This document shows positions 1 through 11,250 of a DNA stretch of 64,000 bases, one piece after another. A model generated the notes under the pieces. It was not told where the DNA came from, made no database searches, and saw only the letters and a list, made by a program, of their open reading frames with translations. The position numbers were made by a program, and so were the translations under genes. Origin of the DNA: Symbiodinium natans (lineage: Eukaryota; Sar; Dinophyceae; Suessiales; Symbiodiniaceae); assembly GCA_905221605.1 (NCBI GenBank), contig CAJNDS010002784.1, positions 62,001 through 126,000 on the forward strand, given 5' to 3'. The stretch's first letter is position 1, and every line of letters begins with the position of its first letter.

Positions 1-2423
1 CCTCCGACACATCAAGCCCGGAACTGATCCGTGCATAGGGATCTGGATCCTGCAGGGCCACGCGCAGAACGAGCCCGCTCACAATGCGGCTGCTGTGAAG
101 TACTCATGCAGCTAAAGCCTGCAACACCGTTGAAGCACATTTGATCACATTTGTAAGGTGACCGTTTTAACATAGTTGTAGTTGTAGTTCATAAAACCTC
201 TTCCGCACCTCCAGGAGCCGCGACAAGGCTTTGACCTCGCCGGCAGCTGCAGAGCCCAGGCGGCCCAAAACCTCAAAAAAATCTCTCGAGAAAGAGAGGC
301 GGAAGAAGCGCATGTAGAGCTTTCTCAAGAGACTTTGTTCATAAAGATGCTTCTTTTCACAAAAGAAAGCGCAAAATGGCAAAAGCGCAGTGCAGCGCAG
401 ATCATTGCGCTTTGACCTCGGCCCCCTCGCCTCGGCGGCTCTGCGCCGGAGGTCGCCGTGCGCATCACGGAGCCAGGGCACCAGGGCAGGAACCGCGGCC
501 TCAGACTCGCTCTGTCTTCTTAACAAGAGCGCAGAATGCTGTTCAAAAAAGAACATGATGGGACTATTTGGGGTATCATCTCTGTTCAGTCCACGCTGGC
601 ACTAGAGTACACTGCTCTCTCCCCTGCTTCCTGAGCTTGCTGGCCGGCCCCATGGAGGCGAGCAGCTCGGCGGCGCGGCGGCGGCCCTGGCCAGCACTAG
701 AGGCTATATTGGAGAGCCGCTCATGGCTTGACAAAGAATGGGGGCACTGAGGGTTGCACGCCAGGGCTCTCGTGGCTCATCATCTCGGCCGCCCCACGGG
801 CTCCGACCTCTCCCAGTTTCTCAAGGCCTGCGGCGGCCAATTGCTGTGCCTCCTGCCAGATTCATCAGATGGTCTTAGAGCTCTTCTCACAGCCCTTGAT
901 CTCTCCTTCTGTTCGGAGGCAAGCTGCGTAGCAAGTGCAGAGGCACCAAGCTCACCCCTGAGGCTGAGCGCCTGTGCAGTCAATCCAAGTGTCGGTAACT
1001 TAATGGCACATTGCACAACCGGCGCCTCCAGGGCAAAGCTGCACACAGGGGAGTCTTCAAGACGTTGGGCCAGTGCCAGGGCTGCGACACGGGAGAGCTT
1101 GGGTATCCTGTCAATGCGCTTGCGCGAGGCGTGCCAAACCCAAAACTTCGCAGAGGCTTCACTCTCACGTCTGATCTGTCTGCTACCTTGCACATCCGCC
1201 TGGACAGCCCCCAAGCTGCAGAGAGCCGGACATCAGCAGAAGCATCTTGCAACCTGGACGTTCAGCAACAATCAGACCAATCGCTCGCAACTTGCTGTAG
1301 ACTGTAGATGACGCCACACTGTAAAAAGCCGCACGTCTTTGTGCACAGTTGCAGCTCTCCTGGCCTGTCCACAAGTGCATCACTGCCCGCATCGCCGGCC
1401 ATGGCCAATGCTTCTGCGGCATTCCGTCGGCTCATGGGGTCGGAGCCTGCATGATGACTCTGACAGGGGCAGAGCAAGAAGGGTGGAGGTGTCTTTTTTG
1501 GTGTGTGGGGGGGGTTTGGGGCTTTAGGGCTTAGGTTGTTAGTGTTTGTCGGATTAAAGATTGGGTTTAAGATTCAAGATTGGGTTTAAGATTCTTAGAG
1601 CTTTAGCGTTTAGGTTTCTTTCGGACGTAGATTTTTCAAGGCTTCGGGATTGGGATTTGGGGTCTGGGAGTTCAAGATTTGCTCCACACCACCCCTTCAA
1701 CAACAAAATTATTGAGAGCAGCCTACATTGTCTTGGTGTGGGTCAAGCGCATCTTGATTCTGCACATGTCTCTAAGCCGCACAAGCTTTCACACACCGAA
1801 AACAGCAAGCAACCCATACATAGCACGAACACCTGCAACATATATACTGTAGCAGGCTTTCATCAGAGCAGCACCAGCGACTGCGGCCATGCATGCCGAA
1901 TGCGCCTCCCAGGGCAAAATGTAGGGCGTCGACACCGGTGCGCCCAGAGGCCACCAGCGATGTCATGGCCATGCGATGCGTAAGGTTGTCACAGTCCTCT
2001 TTGCTGTGCTGCAACAACGCTTCATGATGCTTCCGGACTGAATCAGCATCTTTGCAACTTTCCGGGCCCGAGGTCCTCTCCAAGTCTCGATGCCAAGGCC
2101 TGCGCTCCTGCCTGGTGAGAGATGCTCTGTGCCATGAAAGATACGAAACGGAACACACCATCACCGGCCTCCCCCATCCAATACAGCATGGCTGCGGACC
2201 TGCGGTCGCCTGCCCAAATGTGGAGCAGCGGGATTTCCGTTGACTGCCGGCAGTAGCCGCCTAATGTATAATCTGATCTGGCTTGCTGTAAACTGCACTG
2301 TCAACGGCCTCCAACATGGGATGCGAGGATCTTTGTGTGCTCATCAGCGAGCGGTCCTCCCAAGCTCTCAAAATCTCGGCGTGCCCGACTGATTGCACTT
2401 TTCGTACATGGAATGCTGATCTC
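1..2423 (-). CDS. HEAT-repeat protein gene, multi-exon, 3' part beyond left edge
   Basis: I read eleven short exons on the minus strand: 2309-2423, 1906-2049, 1365-1446, 1200-1253, 1026-1107, 906-971, 762-852, 645-703, 431-511, 209-271 and 1-49. Every acceptor is AG. Donors are GC at eight introns, GA after 906 and GT after 209. Codon phase is kept across all ten junctions, which is unlikely by chance. The joined product is a run of HEAT-like helix pairs, for example NAAEALAMAG, ADVRLSAAWGLS, RRRAAELLASMG, AVPALVPWLRDAHGDLRRR, VLGRLGSAAAGEVKAL and DPDPYARISSGL. HEAT solenoids are protein-protein scaffolds; no enzyme domain is visible. The exon at 2309-2423 is probably not the first, its 5' boundary is the least certain, and the gene continues past base 1. 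Seen: exons and phases. Known: GC-AG introns are common in dinoflagellates. Inferred: that this is one gene. Confidence 0.7.
1495..1655 (+). repeat. Degenerate TTTAGGG-like and GGGTTTAAGATT repeats
   Basis: A G/T-rich run contains GCTTTAGGGCTTAGG followed by two copies of GATTGGGTTTAAGATTC and further TTTAG-like words. This resembles a decayed interstitial stretch of the plant/dinoflagellate telomere repeat TTTAGGG. It lies inside a long intron of the minus-strand HEAT gene. Confidence 0.4.
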
Positions 2424-3237
2424 CTGCATCTTTGAGCTTGCGCGCAATTTCAATGCGCTGCCTGCAGGCTTCACTGCGGTCTGGCTCGCAACGAAACGCA
2501 ACCACAATGAGCAACATTCTTCTCACTCTGACACAGTCTCCTCCCCCAACTGTGAGCTTAAGGGCCGCGGTCAAAGTTCAAACGCTTGCAGACATGGACA
2601 AAGTCAAAAGGGGACAGTTGCAATGGAGCCCATCTACTCAAACAGGGATAAACGCACCTCGAGTCAGTGGAAAGATGGCCATGCAATGCACAGGCGGATG
2701 GCAGGGCATCCGCCATGGCTGCGGGCCAAACAAACTACTACATACTACTACATCCAGTCTAAGAGCTTTCTTTTTACACAGGGCGAAGCTTTGCCTCAAT
2801 AAGCATCTGCCTTGATCGAGGCCAGCCTTCCTCTCCCAACACCTGAACCAAGGTTGCCACCCGGTTGACGTTAAGGCCCTAAGCTTTCCGGAAAGATCCC
2901 TGCTGGAACCGCAACTGCAAAGCGGACACGTTCACGGCTTCTAAACGTCACATTGCCAGAAAAACGAGCAGAGGGCTGCCCAAACGACAGCTGACCTGTC
3001 ATGAACGACGCTTCCGGCTTGCAGACGCACAACATCACGCTAGCGTCAACTACAAGCTGCCCGCATGCAGATGGCAACATTCATGAATGGCGATTATAAC
3101 TTGCCCTGTGCCCAGGTGCGAGCTGACGGTTGCGCTGCCAGACTTACCAGCTTTACCCTGTAACATCCCCAAACAAATCATTGTTCGCGCCAGCATGCCG
3201 GATCGTGACCTTCACAGGCTGCACACATGATGGTCAG

Positions 3238-3415
3238 CAGCGGATTCGGAAACTGAAAACGCGTGGGTTCGTAAACTAGAAACCAAATGCACGTATTCGA
3301 GAAACTACAAAGCGGGTTCGGAAACTGGAAGAACGTGTTTAAGAAACTGGCAAAAGCGGATTCGGAAACCGCGGATTCGGGAAACTGGAAAACCACGGAT
3401 TCGGCGAGTCGCCTA
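3238..3415 (+). repeat. Degenerate tandem repeat, GCGGATTCGGAAACTGGAAA-like unit
   Basis: About seven imperfect copies of a unit of roughly 20-30 bp, centred on GGATTCGGAAACTGGAAA, occur in a row with variable spacers. Unit length is irregular, so this is an old minisatellite or a slippage product rather than a clean array. Confidence 0.5.
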
Positions 3416-4309
3416 GTTTCTTCAACTGCCGGAGATTCTTGAATCCTGGTTTTCTGAGTCGCATCCAGCTTCTCAATCGCGCGTCGTTCCCACATGAGAG
3501 CCGTCCTGTCAATATCAAACACCAACTGAACTGTGTCCACAGCCAGCGGCCCGAATGAAACACCTGGAGATTACCGGAGCACTGTTTTGCCTGTGTTTCC
3601 CTACAAACTCTTGCCAGCGCCAGCCTCCGGTAGCAGACGTGAGGTCTCAGCACGGCGATGAGCATCAAGGCTGCATTCTTCAGTGGGACCCGATTGTCCT
3701 TCGTCTTTTGCCAAATGAGGCACGGACCATGGGGCTTGAACCATTCCAGCCGAATGGCATGTCGCAACTGCCACCAACAGCCCATTGAACAGCTCAACAT
3801 TACTCAACGGGCTTCAGAACGAGCACGGATGCCCCATGAATTCGTCTGTGCGGAGCGTGCGGCAAGCTGGAGTCCATCGGCCAGGAAGACCAGCTCTTGA
3901 CAACGATGAGTTGTCCGCCACCCGTTAAAAATATGCTGTAGCACAGCTACTATCAAGCACCACAGTGGAGCTCACGTGGCACCTGCGAATCTGTGCTAAG
4001 CAGACCATGCTGATACGTATCTGAAGAACAAAAACGCTGTGCAGGCGACGTAGATGCCTTTTGTTTCTTGCAAGCTTGGCAAATCAAACTTTCGACCGGC
4101 CATGACAAAAAGGAGCTGCAGCTTGTCCCTTTTTAGGCTGGCTCCGCTCTTCTGCGCGAGTTTGGCTGAGATCACTATGCCACTATGCCTGCCCCTCTAT
4201 GAACTTGCAAGATGGCTAAACCGCTCAGGACATGGTGTGCAGGATCCTCTGGATGGCTTCTGCACAGTGCGCCTTCGGACCAAAGACATCCGAGAGGTTC
4301 CTGCCAGTC

Positions 4310-4740
4310 TTGTCGCCCGAGGCAGCCCTGGCGAGACACCCCGCCACACCCTGCAATGCAAAAACGAATGCCCTGCAAATGCCCTGCAACACCCTGCAAC
4401 GCCCTTCAGCTTAAGTAGCATAAAGTGAAGCAAAGCTGCAAGATGATGGCAGAAATTCCGTGGTGATCTCCCAATCGGTCTGGCTCAACTCGCGACGGCG
4501 GGTCAGCCGCCATGCCGCTCACCCTGACGTCCTCTGGATCCTTCATGTTCACCGGCCGGATGTACTTGAAATTTTTCTCCGGGCCCTTGAGGTTGCGTGC
4601 CGACCTGCGGGTTGCACTACCGTGATCATTACCGCTACGACCAAACACCCCCCAAGCCCTCAGAAACCTACAGGCCATAAGAGCCCTAAGAACCCCTGAA
4701 AGCCCTAAGAAAACCTGAAAAACCCTAAGCCCTAAGCCTC
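4310..4740 (+). repeat. Two short degenerate repeat patches (CCCTGCAA and CCCTAAG words)
   Basis: Around 4345-4415 the words ATGCCCTGCAA and ACCCTGCAA recur about five times. Around 4655-4740 the words AGCCCTAAGA and AACCCTAAG recur, a decayed complement of the TTTAGGG motif. Both flank putative minus-strand exons. Confidence 0.35.
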
Positions 4741-5030
4741 TGGGCCTGGCCAGCTCCTCGGCCGCCTCGCGGAGGCTACGCTCCAAGCCCAGCAGGCGGC
4801 GCTGCGCTGGTGGAGAATGCCAGGGCTCCGAAGCCTGAGATGTTTCTGCACTTGCCGAGGGCCTGTTCGAGGACCGGCTCGGATTCCCAAGCATTTGCTC
4901 TGGTGTGGAAGCCCGGCGTCCGAAGATTTGAGGCTTTGAGGTCTTGCTTGGCAGTGTCAGTGCTTGGTATGGAGGGAACCCGAAGCTGACAGCTCTCCTA
5001 CATCTTATTACTGCGCCCCCAAACACATCC

Positions 5031-6600
5031 TGTGCACACGATGTGTTGGGATTCGTTACGTCTACCGGGTCAGTCGGCTAACGTGCCTCATGCGGTGAAC
5101 CGCCGATTCCATCAAGCCACAATTTCGTCGGCCATGCGATCCAGCAGCTGTCGTACTTCTTCCTAGCGTCGGATTGAGATCTTGCACCACGCATGGGAAG
5201 GCACGGCAAGCCGACATCTTTAAGCAACTTCTGGCCTCTCGGTCGCGCAGCGCTAGTTTCGAAACCTGATGAAATGCGGCGATTGGAAGGCTATCGCGAA
5301 ACATGAGAAAATATGTGTGAGCTCTCATGTGAGTTGTTGTGAGCCGGAAAAGCCTCGTCTAGCTCGCCGGCCGCTGCATTATCAGCAGCGCCTGGGCATA
5401 GACAAGCCAACACACAAGCAAGAAATGAAGTATGTCGATCTTGACAGCAGCCTACTTGACGTGTGTGTGCGACCCGTGCGCATACGAGCACCTACGACAC
5501 GCAGACTAGGACCCTCAGCTTCGAAGAAAACCCAATCCTTGCAGAGCCGAGCTTTGCTGGACCCGGATACACAAGCCGCGCTGGCTGAAAGTTGGTCCAC
5601 GGCGCACAGTTCCTCTGCAACCACCTCGAGCGCGCGGCGCCGAGGTGCCAAGAGCGCCGAAGGTGCTGGAGCAGTATCCAGGCCTGGAAAAACGAGGCTG
5701 ATATCAAGCGCATCGGCAGGCTGTCGGATGAACGATACCTGAGCCACACACTCTGCAGAAGCAAGTGCAGTCGTTGCACCAACGGCGCGACCTGAAACGA
5801 GGATTTCTATCCACAACTCCTTATTGCAGATCTGCAAGTTGCGATTGTTGCACATGTATGCGCCTCCATCGTGCGGGGTGGAACAAGCGAATGCTCGATA
5901 ATGCAAGTGGAACGACGTTATTTTGCTAGTGCTGTCACAAGCTATAGTAAACATTGCTGACAATGCCATCTGCTATTTCCCTAACCCACTTGGCTATGGA
6001 TGACAGCTTGAGACGTCCGGCCAGCCCATATAATAACTCAGGCCCTGAATCCCAACGTTGCATTGACATTGAAAATCATACGCAGAACTCAAAACATTCT
6101 GCTTGCATCTATGTTGTGTTTATTCACTTTGACTTCAATAGTTGCCCTGCAAAGGTCAAACCTTTGCTGTTTCAGCATACCTGCGATCTGGTGAGATTTC
6201 ACCTCACATGGTCCTGGTTGATCAACAATCGGGCCTGGCGTGCCTAGTTGATAGGCCGGTAGCTTCGGCTGCTGCTGTTGCTCGTTGTCAAAACCTTTCG
6301 GCTCCACTTCCAAATCAACGAAGAACTGTTCTTTGAGCCTCCCGAAACCGTTCGCAAGTTTAATCAAGGGTTGAAAAGCAAGGTTTCTGCGAGCCCACGG
6401 ATCTTTCAATACGTCCATGGCTTTCGCTCAGAGTCTCAAAGTTTGCCATACTCACCTGTGTGGGTCACGCGTTATACTGTATATACTTGTACTGTTCAAC
6501 GTAGATGCCGTACTGTGAATGTCCTCTCAAGCCGTTTGCCTCAGATCGGTCGCCTTTTCGACAGCTTCACCTGGATCTGACCGTGGGAAATAAAGGGTAA
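5031..6600 (-). other. Mostly unassigned; one weak ORF at 6089-6418
   Basis: The only candidate is a 109-codon minus-strand ORF at 6089-6418, starting at an ATG, with a mixed charged composition (contains QFFVDLEVEPKGFDNEQQQQ) that looks more like protein than its neighbours. A second minus-strand stretch at about 5490-5690 is Ala/Arg rich (contains RRRALEVVAEELCAV). Either could be another exon of the minus-strand gene to the left. I see no RNA gene or transposon signature. Confidence 0.22.
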
Positions 6601-6770
6601 CCCGAGTAAAGAACTCCAGCTGGGCGACAAGCCGGATTCCCGACTTTTGGTTGCAACCTGTCAGAAATAAGTTTCTCGTTTGCTGTTTTGCACGTGGTCT
6701 ACGCTGTGTTTTCGTAGGAGGTAAGGAGGAGGGGGAAACGGACAACCCAAACCTCCACCCCCCCCCCACC

Positions 6771-7735
6771 CCTCTCCTTCTTCCCTGCTCTCCCCCTGCT
6801 CTCCCCCTGCTCTCCCCCTGCTCTCCCCCTGCTCTCCCCCTGCTCTCCCCCTGCTCTCCCCCTGCTCTCCCCCTGCTCTCCCCCTGCTCTCCCCCTGCTC
6901 TCCCCCTGCTCTCCCCCTGCTCTCCCCGTGCTCTCCCCCTGCTCTCCCCGCGCTCTCCCCCTGCTCTCCCCGTGCTCTCCCTGTGCTCTCCCCGTGCTCT
7001 CCCTGTGCTCTCCCTGTGCTCTCCCTGCGCTCACCCTGTGCTCTCCCTGTGCTCTCCCTGTGCTCTCCCTGTGCTCTCCCTGTGCTCTCCCTGTGCTCTC
7101 CCTTGCTTTCCCTTTGCTCTCCCTGTGCTCTCCCTGTGCTCTCCCTGTGCTCTCCCTGTGCTCTCCTGTGCTCTCCCTGTGCTCTCCCTTGCTTTCCCTG
7201 TGCTCTCCCTGTGCTCTCCCTCTGCTCTCCCTCTGCTCTCCCTGTGCTCTCCCTGTGCTCTCCCTGTGCTCTCCCTCTGCTCTCCCTCTGCTCTCCCTCT
7301 GCTCTCCCTCTGCTCTCCCTCTGCTCTCTGCTCTCTCTCTGCTCTCTCCCTCTGCTCTCCCTCTGCTCTCTCCCTCTGCTCTCTCCCTCTGCTCTCTCCT
7401 CTGCCTTCCCTCTGCTCTTCCCTCTGCTCTCCCTCTGCTCTCCCTCTGCTCTTTCTCTGCTCTCTCTCTGCTCTTCCCTTGCTCTCCCTCTGCTCTCCCT
7501 CAACTGCTCTCCCTGCTCTCTCTGCGCTCTCCCTACTCTCTCGCTGCGCTTCCCCTGCGCTCTTCCTGGCCCTGCTCTCTCCCTGCACTCTCCTGCTCTC
7601 TCCCTGCACTCTCTGCTCTCTCTCTGCCCTTTGCTCTCCCTCTACTCTCCCCGGCCCCCTCTGCTTTCTTCCCCTGCTCTCTCCTCCTGCTCTCCCCCTG
7701 CTCTCTCCCCCCTGCTCTCTTCCCCTGCCTCCCCG
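6771..7735 (+). repeat. 11-bp minisatellite, CCCTGCTCTCC unit, with variant zones
   Basis: Nearly 1 kb of an 11-bp unit. The left third is almost pure CCCCCTGCTCT; the centre shifts to CCCTGTGCTCT and CCCTCTGCTCT; the right end decays into CTCTCC-rich DNA. Because 11 is not a multiple of 3 and the unit holds no stop codon in most frames, long ORFs (392, 298 and 260 codons on plus; 280 and 275 on minus) are open in several frames at once. They are artefacts of the repeat, not genes. Confidence 0.9.
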
Positions 7736-7986
7736 CCACTTCGTTCGTTGCCGTTGGACGTGTAGGAGGGAGTCGGAGTGCAGAGTGGACTCTGAAGCTT
7801 CGCTGTTTTGCTGTTCGAAAGTGACCTGAAGTCTCCGAGGTGTAGACCAAAGTTGCATTGCTCTTTTGCTTTACCTTTGTAGAACAAAGTTGAGATGGAA
7901 TTCGTGGCTTTTTGGAGCCCTGAGCTCTTGGAGAGAGCTTGCTGCAAGAACTGAAGCTTGCTGAACACTTTGGTGTTTGGCTTCCA

Positions 7987-9023
7987 TGCCAGCGACGAGT
8001 TTACAGCCTGCCACCGCTTCAAGTGGTGGTTCTGTTGGAGAAAGTTTGGTGGTGGAGATGCTGCGAGTAATGCAGCAACAGCAGAGACAGCAGGAAGCCG
8101 TGATGGACAGTGCAGGAAGCAGTTGGAACAGAACCAACAGCTTGTAGCCACCATGCTTCGTCGCATGGACAGCGAAGAGAAGAGGAGGAACGATGCCGAA
8201 CTTGCAGCTGCTGAGGCGAAGCCAAGGCGGAAGCCGCAGCGGCATCTGCACCAAGTGACCCGTTCCTCGCTGCAACTTCGTCCACAGGAAGTTCACTTCC
8301 TTCTTCAAGGCCCAAAGAGACTGGAATTTCATCATCAGACACTTGGAGGACGAAATCGCCAAGGCGGAGATCAAGTTGAGCAACTTCCCCGAGTTGAAGC
8401 TCTCCGAAGCGGATCGCTGTTTCATCCTGCTGCAGGCCGTTTCGCATCCGGCAAGGCAGCACGTGGCGCTGCACGGCAACGCCAACAGCTGGAGTGAGCT
8501 CACGAAGAGCCTCAAATACTTCGAAGAACAGCTGAGGATGTGCGACGTGCCGACTGCAGCAAACCGCAGAATGGACGGCAAGCTTTGCGACCATTGCGGC
8601 AAGCGTGGTCATGTGGCAAAGGATTGCTGGTCACGACAGCGTGAGGCTGGTGAGAAAGGCGGCAAAGGCGGCAAGGGCGGCCAGGGAGAGTCGAAGAGTG
8701 GAAAGGGCACTGGTGGCCCTCAAGGACAAAGGTCACCCACTCCGAAGGGCGCGCCTCGCTCTCCAACGCCGAAAGGAAAGCCCACCTCCAAGGGAGAGAA
8801 GGGTGAAAAGGGAGAGAAAGGCGGGGTCAAGGGCAAGAAGAAGAAGAACCGCGCCCGGGCTATGGGAGAACCAGAGTCCGAGGCGGAAGCAGAGCCTACA
8901 CAGAGTGTGATGGCGATGCGCTTTGCCCAACGAAGTCCTGAACTGAGGCTTTCTGAGTCGCATGAGCGTAGGGTAGTTTTTCACTCGACAAGCAACGTTT
9001 GGGACCTGTTAGCAATTCTTTGA
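7987..9023 (+). pseudogene. Gag of the copia-type element, frameshifted
   Basis: The likely start is the ATG at 7987 (begins MPATSLQPATASS). The frame then changes at about 8110 and again at about 8230-8340. A Q/E-rich helical stretch (contains NQQLVATMLRRMDSEEKRR) is followed by a gag-like helical core (contains AEIKLSNFPELKLSEADR) and a canonical CCHC knuckle, C-x2-C-x4-H-x4-C, at about 8587-8628. A long G/K-rich basic tail follows, suited to RNA binding. Gag packages element RNA. The frame closes at 9023 just before the protease. Confidence 0.7.
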
Positions 9024-9238
9024 CTGCAGGGGATGTAGAGCGCATCTGCGCCAGCTTCCAGCTAGAACCGAGAGACGTCTGGTTAGTGGATTCTGGAGCC
9101 ACGTCACGTGGTTTCCTCGGAACACCTCAGCGGATTCAGGGTGGTCAAGAAGCACGAGAGAGAGGTCACTCTGTACAACGCTTCAGGGGGGAAGATTCCC
9201 GTATCGGACGTCGTCGACTTAGAGGTCGTTTTCGGTGA
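8999..9238 (+). pseudogene. Protease N-terminal part with DSGAT active site
   Basis: This frame carries WLVDSGATS at about 9079-9105, the catalytic aspartate motif of copia-type aspartic proteases. The rest of the domain continues in the frame that starts at about 9108, so bases have been lost next to the active site (near 9105-9108). The upstream junction with gag is also frameshifted. Confidence 0.7.
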
Positions 9239-11090
9239 TTGTAGCCTTCTTTTGACTGAGGTTCTCGTTGCGGAAGTGACGTTTAACGCCATTAGTCCCT
9301 GGGCGGCGGTGGAGAAAGGGTGGAGAACGTATCTCTACAAAACCGGGTCTAGGTTGTACAAAGGCAAACGCAACGTGAAACTTGTATCCGCTAATCGGGC
9401 CTGGTGGGCTTTGAGCGGGGGTCGCCGCCAGAAAGCGGGGAAAGGTCGTTCTCCGCGCCAGCCTTCGGGCTCGGACATGGAAATAGACGCGATTACCTGC
9501 CTGCAGGACTCTGTTGTTAAGCCACAGCCAGGACCGAGCATCCTCAAGAAAGCGACGACAGGAGGAAAGAAGGCGGAAGTCGAGAAGCCACAAGGAAGAG
9601 AGAGCGGTGATTGCCGGCATGCTTTGCTTGAGACGCCGTTTGCTTTCTTGCTGCGAGGGCTTAGAGCCGAAGTATCCCCGAAAGTGGTCCCTGAAGTTCC
9701 TCAAGAATACCCCGCAAGCACCCTGAGCGTGCCCGAAGTGCACAGAGCTTACCCCGAAACACCCCGAAATTGCCCGAAAGTACCCCGAAAATGCCCTGAA
9801 ATGGCCCAGAAGTCTTTAGGAAAGTCTTGCTGGCGTATTTTGGCATGGTTCTTGGCATGGCTTGTGGCATGTTTTGCGGTGTGTTGGCATGAGAGTTTTG
9901 TTTTCGAAGAAGGAAGGATCGGCGCATGCGGTGCGCAGCTCTGTTTTGGGGGTTGGAAGAAGAATGACGCGCTAGGCGCGCGAGCCAAAAAGAGCAAGGA
10001 GGAGATGTTTTACCATGATTTTCAAGGGTCCCAAGCCTTAACGCAAGGCAGCGCTGGCATGTTTGACATGTTGTCTTGTGCTTGCGCTGGGCATGACGTC
10101 CCTAGAACCCTTAAGCATGGCATGTGTGCTTGTGCGTGGCATGACGATTCGCTCCCCTTGCTTGTTGCCAGAAGCAGAAGCGGCAGCAACCATGGCCCTG
10201 GAACCTTAACATGGCTTGACTTGATTTGTTTGGGATGGAGTGGCCAAGAGACCTCAAAAATAGCCGACCTGTGTCGTCCCTGTGGAAATTTGGCCACAGG
10301 GGGCGTAGAGGGGATTCGGCCCCTCTCACTCCTGCCTAAACCCTCCGGAGAAACGCCAGCAGCAGGGATTAGGCCCCTCGCACTGCTGCCTAAACCCTCC
10401 GGAGAAACGCCAGCAGCAGGGATTAGGCCCCTCTCACTGCTTCCTAAACCCTCCGGAGAAACGCCAGAAGGGATGAGGCCCTTCTCACTCCTGCCTAAAC
10501 CCTCCGGAGAAACGCCAGCAGCAGGGATTAGGCCCCTCTCACTGCTGCCTAAACCCTCCGGAGAAACGCCAGAAGGGATGAGGCCCTTCTCACTCCTGCC
10601 TAAACCCTCCGGAGAAACGCCAGCAGCAGGGATTAGGCCCCTCTCACTGCTTCCTAAACCCTCCGGAGAAACGCCAGCAGGGATTAGGCCCTTCTCACTC
10701 CTGCCTAAACCCTCCGCAGAAACGCCAGCAGTAGGGATTAGGCCCCTCTCACTGCTGCCTAAACCCTCCGGAGAAAGGCCAGCAGGGATTAGGCCTCTCT
10801 CACTCCTTCCTAAACCCTCCGGAGAGAGGACAGCAGGGATTAGGCCCCTCTCACTGCTGCCTAAACCCTCCGGAGAAAGGCCAGAAGGGATTAGGCTTCT
10901 CTCACTCCTTCCTAAACCCTCCAGAGAGAGGACAGCAGGGATTAGGCCCCTTTCACTGCTGCCTAAACCCTCCACAGGACGGACAGCAGGGATTAGGCCT
11001 CTCAAACTTGCGACGGCGCGTCCAGGTACGTGCTCGTTCCCGGTTAAGTTCATAGGGTCGTTGAGTCCGCGATGGTGTTCCTCATCCTGA
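9108..11090 (+). pseudogene. Protease remainder fused to repeat-derived sequence, 660 codons
   Basis: The first 70 codons or so are the C-terminal half of the copia protease (contains SSEHLSGFRVVKKHER). After about 9480 the homology ends and the frame runs on through low-complexity DNA: CCCCGAAA-like words at 9670-9800, GGCATG-rich DNA at 9830-10210, then thirteen or so copies of a 54-bp unit. The frame stays open because that unit is a multiple of three. The expected pre-integrase domain and first half of integrase are absent. I read this as a chimeric pseudogene rather than a functional protein. The first codon of this frame is GTG, so it would not start translation by itself. Confidence 0.6.
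10305..11010 (+). repeat. 54-bp tandem repeat, in frame within the retrotransposon ORF
   Basis: About thirteen copies of a 48-54-bp unit containing CCTAAACCCTCCGGAGAAA. Each unit encodes about 18 residues (core IRPLSLLPKPSGETP). Copy lengths vary by 3 or 6 bp, so the reading frame is kept. On the minus strand the array also leaves a 404-codon frame open, which I take as a shadow. Copies degrade toward the right end. Confidence 0.85.
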
Positions 11091-11250
11091 TCTTCAGTGC
11101 CTTGGTTGGGGTCGTTGTCTCGGGTCTTTGGAAATTGCTCGAAAAGCTGTTTCAGAGAGACTCCAAAAGAACCCCTAAGATGAGGAGGATTAAGCCCCGA
11201 CAAGGAGGCTTGTACATGTTGCGTCCCGGTACTCAAGGTCTATCCCCGCC

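Larger units (their letters stand above)
2424..5030 (-). other. Protein-like islands, probable upstream exons, splicing unresolved
   Basis: Several minus-strand stretches look coding and lie between plausible splice sites, but I could not join them in phase. At 4523-4585 there are 21 codons (contains NFKYIRPVNMKDPEDVR) between an AG acceptor and a GT donor. At about 4232-4327 a stretch contains SDVFGPKAHCAEAIQRIL. At about 4738-4960 it contains RRLLGLERSLREAAEELA. At about 3425-3541 it contains TALMWERRAIEKLDATQK. At about 2886-3070 there is a beta-rich looking stretch. They share the strand of the HEAT gene and may be its 5' exons or a separate gene. No domain was recognised. The plus-strand ORFs here look like shadows. 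Confidence 0.3.

Noticed and set aside
754-1311. 185-codon plus-strand ORF in the first 1.5 kb
   Set aside because: It runs antisense across several HEAT exons and introns; no domain; the minus-strand spliced reading explains the coding signal.
6651-7858. Long ORFs on both strands (392, 298, 260, 280 and 275 codons) with Leu/Ser/Pro or Arg/Glu/Gly repeats
   Set aside because: All are open because an 11-bp unit with few stop codons passes through every frame; several overlap the same bases.
10022-11236. Minus-strand 404-codon ORF opposite the 54-bp repeat
   Set aside because: Open only because the repeat unit is a multiple of three and lacks stops; flanks show no protein features.
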